Origin: Diplosphaera chodatii
Lineage: Eukaryota; Chlorophyta; Trebouxiophyceae; Prasiolales; Stichococcaceae
Length of the DNA: 64,000 bases
Assembly (NCBI GenBank): GCA_032358165.1
Contig: JAALGY010000057.1
Location: forward strand, 248,001-312,000
Direction: 5' to 3'
The translations under genes and the position numbers were made by a program. Positions 26,801 to 38,224 of the stretch are shown here, piece after piece. Below the pieces are notes generated by a model that was not told the DNA's origin, searched no databases, and was given only the letters and a program-made list of their open reading frames with translations. The number at the start of each line of letters is the position of its first letter. Positions within the stretch are counted from its first letter, which is position 1.

Positions 26801-29800
26801 GCGCCTCGCTGGTGGCGCCGATGCCGATGTAGCTGTCCATGAGAAAGATCTGACCGCCACCTGCGCAATCAGGCCCATGTTTGCAGGCAGAACCATGGAG
26901 CAGTTCGACAAACGACAACAAGAAGGCAATACCGCAGCTGGCAACAGAAGACTGATGGATGAGGCAGACGAAATCAGCTGTAAGATGGAGGAAGGTAGAA
27001 ATAGCAAGAAACAAAAACAGCAAAACACAACGGCACATCGGATTCGCGAAAGGTCCCCCATTTCACTACTAACGATGCCCACCGGCGCTTGACTTCCAGG
27101 TTCTGATGGAGCTGGGTATGTTAGCCGAGGTATGACCGTTGCATGCACGGGGCGAATTTAAGACCAATATAAAGTCGAGCGACCGTCCTCACAATAAATA
27201 AAAGATTTAGGGTTTAGTGGTCCTTGAGCCCACTGAGCTGTTGGTCCGAACTTGCTGGCCATTTGCATGCTGAGTAGTGTCATACCTAGGGCTATTCTTG
27301 TGTGCTCTGGTGCGAATAAGTTCCATCCCTGCAGGTACGCTTGACCGACCAATGCGCTGGGCGCGTGAGGCCATGGCATATGATAGCACTCCCAGCATGG
27401 GGTACCAGTGGAGTGCCAAAGTGCGCACCACCAAATCCGTTGTAGACGACCTGCAGCTCCTGAAGCGCCAGCTCGTATGCAATGCGCTCACCCCTACGAA
27501 GCACCAGGTCACCTGAGGAGTCAACGGAACCTCTGCCGGGGGCTGCACCACCACCGCAGGGCCGTGCTCGGAGGTCTACAGGCGGTGCCGTGCAATGTTG
27601 CACATCATCCATTCCCTCACCTGAAGCGCAAATCGTGCAGCGACAGGCCGCTGGTGGCCACCACCTTGGCGTGGCCGCTCCACTCGCCCCACGTGAACGC
27701 AGCGCCTGTGCCTGCCACGACATGTGTGCCCCATCATGTCACACCACGCACAAAATAGGTTGTTGCCGGGTCTATGCAAAGCTGCAAATTGCTGGAACAC
27801 ACACTGTGCCTGCACTCGCCCCACGTGAATGCAGCGCCCGTGCCTGCCATGACATACACGCCCCACTTTTCTTCAGCCACAATACAAATGTTGCCAGGTC
27901 CGTGCCAACACACACTGTGCCTGCACTCGAATTGTACTCGCCTTTCGGGCACGCGTCCACGGTGACACGGGTGCCGTGTGGCAGGAAGCTGCGGGCAGAG
28001 GCCCTGGAGGCGAAAGCAGCCTCAGCCGCCCGCGCCTCAGCCGCTGTGCCCCCACCACCGCTGCCGCCTGTGCTGCACATACTAAAGCTTACACCCTGAC
28101 GCAGCTCGGCACAGGCCATGGGACAAGCAGATCGCAACTGGTGTTGGTGTGAACGATAGCCCCTGGGGCCAGGTTCGGAAGCCATTGCACAGCCCGCACA
28201 TCTGATGCACCCATTCGCTGGCGCCAGCAACACCGTGTTCAATAGCAGCTGATGTTCAGGCGACTGCCGTCCATCTCCTGCTGTACATCCAGTGCCCTGC
28301 CGACCCAGATCGGGCAGCATGCCAGCACGAGCTCATGCACAGCCCCACCTGCGCTGCCGCCCTCTAAATCTTCGTCCGCAACGTGCGCCGCCGCTGCCAT
28401 GGCGGCCGCAGGTTTGGCTGCCTCTGCTGACAGCCGGGATGTGCTGGCCCAGCTGCTGTCGTAGCCTTTGGCGCCCCACCCAGCGCTGCAGTGCGTGAGC
28501 TCGCCTGCCTCGCTGGCTGCTATGAGGTCCGCCGGGGTCGCAAATGGACCCTGCAGCATGATACAGATGCTACTGGGGCATGGAGACAGGTGCTGCTCAG
28601 CCCCTTGCAGGTACAAGCCGTTGACCATGTTGCCCTTTTGCCACATCGGAACCCCACCTGGTTGCAGTACTCGATGTTCTGCACACGCCAGTCGCTGATA
28701 TGCGGGGTGCTCTCGTCCACCTGGAAGGTGATCGGCACCGGGTGCAGATGCGCCTCCTGTGTGAATTTCCAGTCGCCTCATTTTGTCGGGTACAAGCGTG
28801 CCAGGCTTGCCAAAATGACACTTCCAGCTGAATCAGCACAGGCTTGAGTACTGCTTTAGTCACTGGATCATGTTGCTGTCCTCAGCGCCTTGCACGATTC
28901 AAAGGGCTGCAAGGAGCAGCATCCGCTTTTCCTTCTGTAAACTTATTATGACTCTGAGCAACTCACATCCCCGCCTGTGGGTGGCCGGAACAGGAATTTG
29001 ATGTGCGTCCAGCGCTTGCCTGGCGGGCTCCTGCAAGCATGTAGGCCAACTCACAACACTTGCAAGTACGCAGGCTCCCTTGTTGCAAAGCTGCAGGATG
29101 CACAGCCAGCAGATGAGTCAGCACCAGTTTTGGGTGTGTGCAACTCAGCAGTCAGACTGCAGACACTGCATTGGAACCCCTACCAGCCCTGAAATGGCAC
29201 ATGAGCAAAGCTGGAGCCGTCGCAGCGGTCCCCAGCTGGGGGCCTGCCACTGGCTGGCGCCCCATAGCAGGCGCTGCTGCCCGTGAAGTTGCGGAAGAAA
29301 CCCCGCAGCTCATAAGCGACCTGCATTTGGGTGTAAAGGTTCGTGTCAGTGCGCCGCATTGCAGGGAGGGTCGCGAGTACATGTGTTCACTTGATTGCAC
29401 AAACGAGGAACAAACACGCTGTCAGCAGGGCTTGTCATGGTGCTGTCATAAGGTGTCACGACAACTGTGCAGGACTACTGCATCAGCAGCCAGAGGATGC
29501 AACCATGTTGTCAGGAAGGCTGTCATTATGATGTCAGGAGGCGTCACGACATACTGTGCAGGACTACTGCAGCAGCCGAGGGAACGACCATGCTGTCAGG
29601 AGGCTGTCATGGCGCTGTCAGAAAGGGTCAAGATGCTGTGCAGGATAACACTGCCCATGTCAGCAGTGCAGCTGCATGCTGGTCCCCACCGATTGCATAG
29701 TTTCCGGCTGGCAACAGGTCGCACAGGATCAGCATGCGCTCTTCCAGATGAGCACCCGATGCGTCTGGACCATACAAGCTCTTATCATCAGCACTGATGG

Positions 29801-31888
29801 ATGTGCAGCAGCGCCGTCACTCACCGGCGACACAACCTCCCGCAGCCACACCAGCGAGTAGTGCCCCAGGGGGTGCTTGGCCCAGGGGACCTGCTCATCG
29901 CGCCATAGCGGGGTGATGCCCATCTCCTGCCCCTTTTTCAGCTCCCCCAGTGGCCCCACCTACAGCGCATTGGCTGTACTGATTGTATATGGGCATGTAC
30001 CCATGATGGGTGCCATGTGCAGGGTCATCAGCAGGTTTGCCTAACTTGCATACACCCCTGTGCCGCCTGCAGGTTGCCAGAACCCACTGACCGTCTCATC
30101 AGGCATCCTCATGAGCACGTCTTCCCTGGCGCATAAGCCTGCAGACTGTATCGCCCATCAGGTGGACAGCCGCCTATTGAGAGTTTCCCTTGGCGCCAGA
30201 ACTTTAACAATTTAATTCTTGCCAGAACACCCACCCTGTACTCCTGCACGTCCGGCACCTCCCGGGAGCCCCTGACGACAGTGGCCCGCGCGTGCCGCTC
30301 CGGCTGTGTGCTTCCGCCTGCACCCACATAAGTGATCCTCAGATCCAAGCAGGAACTGGGCAATCACATTTCACTTTAGGATGCTCACGTGCTTATGACA
30401 TCCTGTGATGACTGGTAGTCGCCACTGCTCTTGACATCAAGCACAGCTGCCGACTCTGCATGGCAGCACCTTCCAGCCATGCGAGCGCCTCAGCCTTGGG
30501 AGGCGGCAGCGCCTCAACCAGAGCCACAAAGTCGTCAGTGGGCCGCGGGTAGCCGCCCGGCTTCCACAGCCCAAGCTGCTTGACCTGCATAGTGCATTAG
30601 GTTTGCAGCCGGGGTACTGTGTGAGTGGTTCGTCCCTAAAGCTGAGTGTTGACGGTTTGGTGTTTACCATGTCGCCGTAGGCTTCATGGCACTGCATACT
30701 GCCGACAAGAAGCTGCAGATGACGCTGCACAGTTCCGATTGGCTGCAGGACTACCCACCAGCGTGCTCTCGACATGAGCAATCTCCTTCAGGCTGAGCTC
30801 GTTGAACACGAAGCTCCGCGGTGGCTGTTGCTGCTGCTGGTTCTGCTTCTGGCCCTTTGCATCAATGCTGGGGGTTGCAGGGCACGCGGGGTACAGCCTG
30901 GACTTCTCAGGAGCCTGCGTTCAGTAGGAGGATGTTCCCTTGTTCTGTGGGTACCACAAACGGACACACAGTCTGCACACGAGCTTGCCGTACGCCACCC
31001 GCCCGTTCTCTTGTGCTTCCTCACTCACGGGAGTGGACTCGGGCTGCCGGGAGCCAAACTCTGCTGCGAGGGCAGCGTCCAAGGCCGCACGGAACTCGGG
31101 CGAGCTGGTGTTCACCGCTGTCTCGCCCCCCTCCGGCTGCAGTGCCATCCCTGGACTGCTGACGCCCACATATGGCACAGCGTTGCCACCTGGGCACAAG
31201 CACATGGTGAATGCAGTGTCCATTGAGGACCCAGATGTTGCAGCACCAGACTGCCAATGTGGCATGGCAGAGACCTCCGCTGCGGTTGACCCAGTGAGCT
31301 GCGAGCAAAGTGAAGCACTGCTGCTACTGGAGCTCCACAGAAGTGCGATTCTGCACGTCATTGTGCCGACCTGTCTGCATTGCCGCATGAGCCCTTGCCT
31401 CCGCTCGCTGCTTGCGAACGGTTGTCCATGCCTCGCGGCCTGACTCTGCTCGCTCATGCAGCATCAGCAGCCTGCGCAACAGGCGTGGTGTGGCACAGCA
31501 TCAGTTTGACAGAGTGGTGCAGTCAATTGGCTAGTTTTCAGCGCCATGGCGATGCTAGACACCAAGAGCAGGACGTCAGAGCTGTTGGGATACGTGGACC
31601 ACGCCTGACGTACGGGTCAGCTGCTGCTCACCCGAGCGCCAGGATGACGGCTGCAGATAGCAGCGCTGCGGCGGCGCAGGGGCGGCCTGGGCGCGAGTAC
31701 CGAATTGCCGCTGTGCCGCTGCCATCCTTCCCACGGCGAACCCGTGATTGATCCGGTGCTGCGCTCCCTGGTGCGGGTGCCCCGACATCGCGGCCCGCGC
31801 TGTGCAGCACCGTCACCGGCAGTAGCTGCTCCGTTTGCCGCACTGGGCTCGCGTGGCGGACCCGCCCGCCAGAGGGTGGGCCGCTCAT
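23860..31888 (-). CDS. Copper amine oxidase, animal AOC-like, membrane-anchored
   Basis: Oxidises primary amines to aldehyde, H2O2 and ammonia with copper and topaquinone. Minus-strand exons: 31888-31632, 31471-31371, 31189-31029, 30914-30759, 30584-30470, 30317-30235, 29959-29825, 29320-29184, 29030-28967, 28756-28658, 28550-28305, 28095-27912, 27711-27621, 27493-27432, 26860-26648, 26527-26431, 26237-26168, 26037-25956, 25687-25635, 25498-25398, 24993-24863, 24655-24475, 24270-24195, 23979-23860; about 1004 aa. The topaquinone Tyr lies in SIATVGNYDYQ (about residue 727), the catalytic-base Asp in FLMDSYIGIG, the Cu ligands in PLHDHLAG and GLQHLPRTED. GRGER-type strand RGERIAYELALQE and LKPWNYFD resemble vertebrate AOC enzymes. 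A basic N-terminus and a hydrophobic segment (CAAAALLSAAVILALGLLML) suggest a type II anchor. Uncertain junctions: the donors at 28305 and 27912 and the acceptor at 24270. Ala/Gly-rich inserts make it longer than relatives. Confidence 0.9.
25865..25940. other. AT-rich island with a small inverted repeat inside an intron
   Basis: Inside the amine-oxidase intron 25688-25955 the sequence turns sharply A/T-rich (for example TTTTAATAATAAATTTAAAG). Near 25916 AACAATT and AATTGTT face each other as 7-bp arms around a 9-base loop. It may be a decayed insertion. No coding potential. Confidence 0.45.
27206..27217 (+). repeat. Short telomere-like tract in an intron
   Basis: TTTAGGGTTTAG matches the plant-type telomere unit TTTAGGG for about 1.7 copies. 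It lies in the longest amine-oxidase intron (26861-27431). It is short enough to be chance. Confidence 0.35.
27681..27923. repeat. Tandem duplication of an intron-exon border
   Basis: CACTCGCCCCACGTGAA begins at 27681 and again at 27813. The first copy runs to 27812 (132 bp), the second to 27923 (111 bp), and CACTCG starts a third time at 27924. ACACACTGTGCCTGCACTCG marks both copy ends. On the coding strand the unit contains a 3' splice site, about 35 nt of exon and a 5' splice-like site. Confidence 0.75.
27805..27843 (-). other. Possible duplicated 39-nt cassette exon in amine oxidase
   Basis: This stretch is a diverged copy of the start of the exon at 27711-27621. It keeps its own CAG acceptor and a GTGTGT donor, has 39 nt, and enters and leaves in phase 1, so it could be included or skipped without changing frame. 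Inclusion would add 13 residues (about TGAAFTWGECRHS). Whether it is used cannot be told from sequence. Confidence 0.45.
29434..29654. repeat. Intronic tandem repeat, about 86-bp unit, 2.5 copies
   Basis: Units start near 29434, 29522 and 29606, each opening with GTCAT. The first two share GTCACGACA and CTGTGCAGGACTACTGCA; the third is partial and diverged. It sits in the amine-oxidase intron 29321-29824. No coding sense is apparent. Confidence 0.7.
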
Positions 31889-32836
31889 GCTGCTCCGCTA
31901 CCGAGGCAGCTGGCTGGTACCGACCGGGCAGCTTGCATCAGTGGACACCTTGGAACACTGTCAGTTGATTACTACACCCTCATCGGCGATCGGCGTAAAA
32001 GCTGCTGCCTGTTTGCTGACACGCATGCGGTGCTGCTGAGGCAGGCTTTGGACACCAACCACAACCCAGGTGGTGATGCACCACTGCTTAGCAGCTGAGA
32101 ACGGACTTGAACAACGAGAAGACTCGCGCCTCGAGGCAACTCTGTCTGTCAGAACGACGTGCGCAGGCTTTCACCTCTTCCAAGGCATGCAGGAGCATGC
32201 AGTTTGAAAGGCCAACACCTGGTGACAAGATGCAACTCTCAGCCTGGCCGATTCTAGACACCTGCACGATGTGCCTCGAGCCTGCAGTCTCCGTAAACCT
32301 GCTGCGTGTTGCTGACCCTGCTGTACCAGACTTAGCAACGTCATGCAGTCAAAACCCCGAGCAGCAATCAGAAAGCATTCTACAGTGTAAAGCTGCAAGC
32401 TGCTTTCGAAGTCTTCCAGCTTCGCGTATGGCGGGTGCAGCGCATCGATGACGCGTTAGCAAAGGGATTGCAAAGCTTCACAGGTGCGGTTGGCGCGGCA
32501 AGCAGTCAGCATCGCCCATGTGTGATGTCGACAAGCCCATGCGCAGCTTTGGCATGATAGTCGTTCTGTGTGGTGTTTCTGCTTTGCGACACCAGACATG
32601 TTACCATCAGCTGCCGCGACGCAGTGAAGCAAAGTACTCTGGGACGGCATGTGTGACATCAACACTTCACCACTGCAGGTGACAGTGGTGCCGTATAACC
32701 CAATGAACGGTCATCACAGCGTCTGAACGCCTTGAGAACCATTGAGAACCACCGGAACTGGGTGCTGCGAGGAGCTTCCAGCACTGCTGTCCCTGCGGCA
32801 GCGGCGCCATTTCGGCTGGGGGTCCCGGCGAGCCCA
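31889..32836. promoter_or_regulatory. Divergent intergenic region amine oxidase / sorbosone dehydrogenase
   Basis: 948 bp between two head-to-head start codons, presumably a shared promoter region. It holds no supported gene. No strong TATA element is visible. Confidence 0.5.
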
Positions 32837-35800
32837 ATGCCCAAGCAGCTGGAGCTATCCAATCTGCCCGTCAGCTATGGCACCAGAGCTCCGCAGTGGC
32901 AACGGTGACCACTACAGCATGCTGTTATGCAGAACGGCAGGAACCAGCCAACCTGATCGTATGTTCCTGTCATATGATGCCAGATTACACATCCATCGCT
33001 AATCGTGTCGCAAAACGTGTGCTTGCCAGCAGGCTGGGCGATGCAGACGCGCCGCCACACGTGGTGCCGCGTCCGCAGCCCACCCGGCACTACTGGCTGA
33101 CTCCGGGCAGGATGACCAGCGGCAGGTGTGTGAGCCATCTATGCTGACCGTTTCAGGTCTGCGCAGGATGATGAACATTGAGGCATCTGCTGGAATGAGG
33201 TGTCACCTATGTTGCAGCCCCACGAAACACACTGCTGCCAGCCGGCGACCACAGCTGTTTTGTGACCAATCTGGTGTAGGAGACTGGCGCTGGGGCTGTG
33301 CCTTCTGGTCGCCATCCTGATCACGGTGGCCGCCTCCGTCACGACAGCAGGGCGCCGCGGCAAGGGGAGCGTTGGGAACGTTGAACACCTGGAGCACCGC
33401 CTGACGCTGCCGCCAGGCTTTGTGGCAGCCCAGTACCTGCCACAGGTGAAACTGTGGTGCCTGCAGCGCAGCCCTGCTATATGATGCATATGACGTGCAT
33501 TCGATGTCACAGTGACACGACAGGCTCCGAGAGAAACACCAGCGGCAGCTAGCTTCTGCTGTCAGCAGGTGCTGAAGGACGCACGCAGCATGGCGCTGTC
33601 ACGCGGCGACAATGGCGGCGCCACCATTGTGTACATTGGCACCCGCGAGCGGAGAGAGGTGCATGCTGCCAACACCAGCCTTGGTACATAGCATCTGGTG
33701 CAGGTGCATGCAGCTGGCTCGTAACCCTGGCTGGCCAGTGCCTGCCGGTTGGGACGCCTCGATGCTGCAGCATGCCTGCATCAGGTGCCAGACGCGCCAG
33801 GTTTCAAGCCATGGTGGAGCCATCACCCAAGTGCTGTCTGAGGAGCAGGCCTGTACGGGTGGCAGTGCAACCTGCAGCTGGACGGTTCACACTCAGCAAC
33901 GCTCAACAATGCCATAGGTGTATGTGGCGGTGGACACAGACAGCGACGGCAGGGCGGACACAGCGCGCACATTTACCACAGGGCTGGACCACCCAAACGG
34001 CGTCGTGTGGCACAACGGCTCGCTGTACGTGATGACGAACACGCGGCTGCTGCGCTACGATGACGCCGACAGCCATGCGCTCAGCGGTCGGGTAAGCGGT
34101 ACTGTAAGCGTAGAAAATAATCCGAAACGTGCAGATGTTTGGTAAGATTGTTGGCACTCTGCTTAAAGGGCCAGGGAGAAGAATGGTTGCTTCCCGTGAA
34201 CATTCCATTGCGAAGATGAGTTGCTTCGAGTAAGCATTCCAATGTAAGCCATGCTGTCTTCTTCTGCAGATCCCGCCGGAGCCGGTGGTGGTGTCCAGCT
34301 TCCTGCGGGCCACAGACCCGCGGGGACACGCCTGGAAGTACATGGCGATGGGCCCCGACAGCTGGCTGTACATCGCAGTCGGCTCGCCCTGCGACAAGTG
34401 AGTGGACCTGCCAGTGCTACCAACGCTCTGGTGCAGTTGCGAAAGTTCGGCCGATGGCTTCTCATGCAGCTCATCTCCACCTTGGTCGTTGTTCATGCTG
34501 TTATGTGGCCTGTAGGCCGGTGGTGTTGTGAGCATGATTCTGCGGCTCATACAGCAACCGATCACCAACAGCTCGTTGCACTTTGAGGGTTGTACAGTAC
34601 GCCCGTCACAGACGCCAGACCTTGCAATGCGAAGTCCTCTCTGTTGCGCAGGTGCGCATGCGAGGCGCTGGGCGCCGTAAGGTACTGCACCATAGTGAGG
34701 ATACGACCAGACGGCAGCGACCCCCAGGTTTATGCCTCAGGTGCGTGATAGGGACTTCGCTTCAGGACGTCATTTGCCTTGCCTCGCGCCGTTCTGACGT
34801 CCAGCGCATGGTGTGCAGTTGAAGTCTGGACGCTGCCCTACAAGATAAACATGTGCCGGCTGTCACCGTGTATGGCACCGCCTGTGCGCAGGGATCCGCA
34901 ACAGCGTGGGCATCACATTTCACCCGGTCACCGGGGAGATGTGGTACACGTCCAATGGCAGCGACCACCTTGGCGGTGGGTTATTGCTAATTCCACCCCG
35001 TATGTTCCCTTGCACCCTGATCTGATGGGTCTGCATGGCACACTGCTGTTGGCTCTCACGCATGGTACCTCAGTCCAATGGCCTGCATGCTGTGCAATGG
35101 TGGTCGACTGTCATCCACGCTTCTGCGCCTGTCGGCGTGCACCTGCATACGAGGGTTTAACATTTGCCGTATATCAGATACATGTGTGCCTACCGCAGAT
35201 GACAAGCCGGATGATGGTCTGGTGCGTGTACCGCACAACGGCACCTCCCTCGGCTTCCCGCACTGCGAGTTCTTCGGCTCAGGGCCGGCCACACTGCGAA
35301 AGGCCGGATCAGGACAGCAGGCAAGTACATGTGGTTGGATGGTCCTTTGCTTTTGTCCTCTTGCAAGCCTGCTCCGCAAATTTACTGAAGACCATCAGGC
35401 TGACAAGCACTGCCAGCCGATGTTGGCTGGCTCCTCTTCATTGTACTTCGATACCGGAGCGCTATGCAGCGAGTGCTGCTGCGCCAAGTGATGATGCCTA
35501 TCCCTTCCTCACGCTCACCCTGTCGCCTGCAGATATATGATCCCAGCTATCCGCCGCCAGGGCAGCCGGACGCCAATCAAGAGGCCGGAACCGCATACTG
35601 CAACTCAGGCAGGTTCTGCTGCGCACTTTGGTGGGCATCTACTCGCAGACACTTGCTCGGTTCGTGAGCCTGGCTGCTATTCTGCATTGCTCGGACAGTG
35701 CACGCCGACCCCAACACTGCTGCCTGCTGTTGCAGACGCCATCTTGCGCCCGGTGCAGACCATGGGTCCGCACGTTGCGGCGCTTGGCGTTCAGGTGGGG

Positions 35801-36571
35801 ACTGCTTCACTGATAACCATGCTACAACAGCTATCTGTGAATGTGCCTCCAAGTTGTCCATCACAGCGCACTAGCATTCTGATCGTGTGCCCCGTGCTCA
35901 GCGCTGTGTCATCACAGGACGGGCATTTGCCGAGCTGACATAGCTGACATCCGATCGACTGGGTTTGCAGGTGTATAATGGCAGCATGTTTCCAAAGCAG
36001 CACCGCGGATCACTGTTCGTCGCGGAACACGGCAGCTGGCGCCTGAAGCGCAAGGACGACGTTGGGCACAGGGTGGGACCCTCTCACCGGATGATCCACG
36101 TCTGATGGCCGCACAGCGCACCTTATTATGGAGCTCTGGCAAGCTGGCAGCAACCGCAGTCAAAGGGAGTGTACACGTGACCGGGCGTCTACATTGCAGG
36201 TGGTGGAGGTGCGGCTGGATAGCAAGGGCAGGGCGGTGAAGCACCAGCTCTTCGCCTCAGGGTGGGCCGTCGACTCCGGCACCCCGCAGCAGTCCTACTG
36301 GGGTAAGCGCCACTGCACCATGCTTCTGAAATCGCGCATCCTGCAGCACTGGAGGAGAGTTCTGCAGCTGCCTGCTTTCGTGCAGTGTGGTCTGCTGTTC
36401 AGCGGCACATTGCAGATGCCGGGTCCCACACGCATGGGATGCAGGGTTCAAGCCTGCTGTTTCTGCTGGATTACAGGGCGGCCGGTGGACATTCTGGTGA
36501 TGCCGGACGGTGCAATGCTGGTGTCAGATGACTATGGAGGCGCCATCACACGCATTGCGTACCGCGGCTAG
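32837..36571 (+). CDS. Sorbosone-dehydrogenase-like beta-propeller protein, membrane-anchored
   Basis: Resembles the soluble glucose/L-sorbosone dehydrogenase family, PQQ-dependent six-bladed propellers that oxidise sugars. The substrate here is unknown. Exons: 32837-32904, 33030-33125, 33280-33445, 33569-33658, 33918-34091, 34270-34397, 34652-34740, 34892-34975, 35199-35320, 35533-35608, 35736-35794, 35971-36072, 36200-36302, 36477-36571; 483 aa. A hydrophobic segment near residue 60 (LALGLCLLVAILITVAASV) suggests a signal anchor with the propeller outside the cytosol. Family motifs: TGLDHPNGVVWHNGSLYV, GSPCDKC, RNSVGITFHPVTGEMWYTSN, MGPHVAALGV, SLFVAEHGSW and PVDILVMPDGAMLVSDDYGG. Two consecutive introns begin with GC rather than GT (35321 and 35609), forced by the frame. 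The first exon (MPKQLELSNLP) is the least certain. Head to head with the amine oxidase. Confidence 0.88.
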
Positions 36572-37094
36572 GCAGTGTATGGCATGGCAGCTTGGGCGCA
36601 CATGTATACCGGAAGTTCATGGCCACATACAGCGATAGCTCTGCCCCACAGCTCGTAGCAGTTGCCTCAAGTCAGCCTTCTGTCTGTGCCCAGGGGTCTT
36701 TTGTTTGATCTGCAATGGTCTTCTTGCCTCAGTAGCCGGTGTAGAGTGTCCTTCACAGGTCATCAATGTTGTGCGTGCCACACCGTAGCTGTATGTGTCG
36801 ATGTAGTATGAGGAGTTTTGGCTGCTTCAGCTCCCTGCCAAACGCCCCAGCATGAACCACTGTCAGGATGACACATGCTCAAGATGGCGGAAGCCAACTC
36901 GCTGAGTGTTCAGCAAGGGCAGACCCACTGGCTCTAGCCCAGCAAAACATCTGTAACATTAAGCACTTCAGGGCATTGCGCGTTAAACTACCCATCCGCA
37001 GTACTTCTGCGAGGGACTTTGGATGAGCCAGGCATTGCCTCGTGGCCCGTTTGTCCGAGTTTTCCCCGGCGCCCTCCTCCCCCACGCAGCAGCC
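36572..37094. other. Intergenic region and PETC upstream sequence
   Basis: 523 bp between the dehydrogenase stop and the preferred PETC start. It should contain a 3' UTR and the PETC promoter. An in-frame upstream ATG at 37023 could extend PETC by 24 residues. No other gene is seen. Confidence 0.5.
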
Positions 37095-37748
37095 ATGGCC
37101 GCGATGACGTCTACCCTGGGTCAGGCCAAGCTGGGATGCTCCACAGGCGCGCTGCGCGCCCGGCAGCCAGCGGCAGCCCGTGCTGCACCGGTCCGCACAC
37201 AGGCTGCTGCAGGCGGCACAGCGCTGAATGAGATGGTGCCAGACAGGTCAAAGCGGACGGCGATGAACTGGCTGCTGGTGGGCGGCCTGGGCCTGCCCGG
37301 CACGGCGATGCTGGGCCCCTTCGCCTGGTTCTTCAAGCCCAACATCCCGGGCGCGGGGTCGGGCGGCACAGTCGCCAAGGACGCGCTGGGCAACGACGTG
37401 AAGGCCACCGAGTGGCTCGCCAGCCACAAGAAGGGCGACCGGTCGCTCACGCAGGGCCTGAAGTCGGACGCGACGTACCTGATCGTCACAGACAACGGCG
37501 AGATCGAGACATTCGGCCTCAACGCCGTGTGCACACACCTGGGCTGCGTCGTGCCATGGAACTCGAACCTGAACAAGTTCGCGTGCCCGTGCCACGGCTC
37601 GCAGTACAATGCACAGGGCAAGGTTGTGCGTGGCCCGGCCCCGCTGTCGCTGGCGCTGGCGCACACAAGCATCACCGACGACATCGTGACCTTCAAGACC
37701 TGGACCGAGACCGACTTCCGCACCGGCGAGAAGCCGTGGTGGTCGTGA
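37095..37748 (+). CDS. PETC: Chloroplast Rieske iron-sulfur protein of cytochrome b6f
   Basis: Electron carrier from plastoquinol to cytochrome f in the thylakoid b6f complex. A single uninterrupted exon encodes 217 aa. The first about 45 residues ([20 protein letters not shown], rich in Ala/Arg/Ser) look like a chloroplast transit peptide. A membrane helix follows ([20 protein letters not shown]), then a Gly-rich hinge (PGAGSGG) and the Rieske domain with both cluster-binding boxes, CTHLGC and CPCHGS, plus [11 protein letters not shown]. The C-terminus [10 protein letters not shown] matches green-algal and plant PETC. I prefer the ATG at 37095 (CAGCCATGG context); 37023 is an in-frame alternative. 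It is the only clearly intronless gene here. Confidence 0.97.
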   Translation: MAAMTSTLGQAKLGCSTGALRARQPAAARAAPVRTQAAAGGTALNEMVPDRSKRTAMNWLLVGGLGLPGTAMLGPFAWFFKPNIPGAGSGGTVAKDALGNDVKATEWLASHKKGDRSLTQGLKSDATYLIVTDNGEIETFGLNAVCTHLGCVVPWNSNLNKFACPCHGSQYNAQGKVVRGPAPLSLALAHTSITDDIVTFKTWTETDFRTGEKPWWS

Positions 37749-38224
37749 GCTATGGCCGGCGCTGGCAGCCGTGGCAGTATGCGTTGCAAAGCAGCACGCG
37801 ACACTGCTCGCAGTCGCAGCAGCTGTCCTGGGCTGTTGTATCAATTGAGACACTGGGAATGATGTCCACCTGACATCCGTTGCTACCTTATGCCAAGCAT
37901 CTGAGCAGCCGTGAGTGGCAAGTGATGCGGGCAGGTACTATCCAAAAGACTTCCCTGTAAAGTCATGGCCTCACACCTGTTGCCCCTTGACACCTACAGT
38001 TGGCCCAATCCAGCCACTGGCCTCACAGTTGACAGCAACAAGAAAGCACCTGAACACACGAAGGGCATTGATCCTGCCTGCCATAGCTCGGTCGCCAAGG
38101 GTCCGGCTGGTCTGGATGACCTGTCTGTAGGCAAACTCCTGCGCAGTGCTGGTGCCGGCGCCAATTGCAATGGAGGAATATTCCCCGTCAATTCTAAAGG
38201 CCATCGACATCATGTAGTACATCG
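37749..38224. other. Convergent intergenic region PETC / unrecognised gene
   Basis: 476 bp. An open frame on the minus strand (stop near 37971, including MAFRIDGEYSSIAIGAGTST) covers most of it. It could be a further 3' exon of the next gene, but its codon use is not clearly gene-like. Otherwise probably 3' UTRs. Confidence 0.4.
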
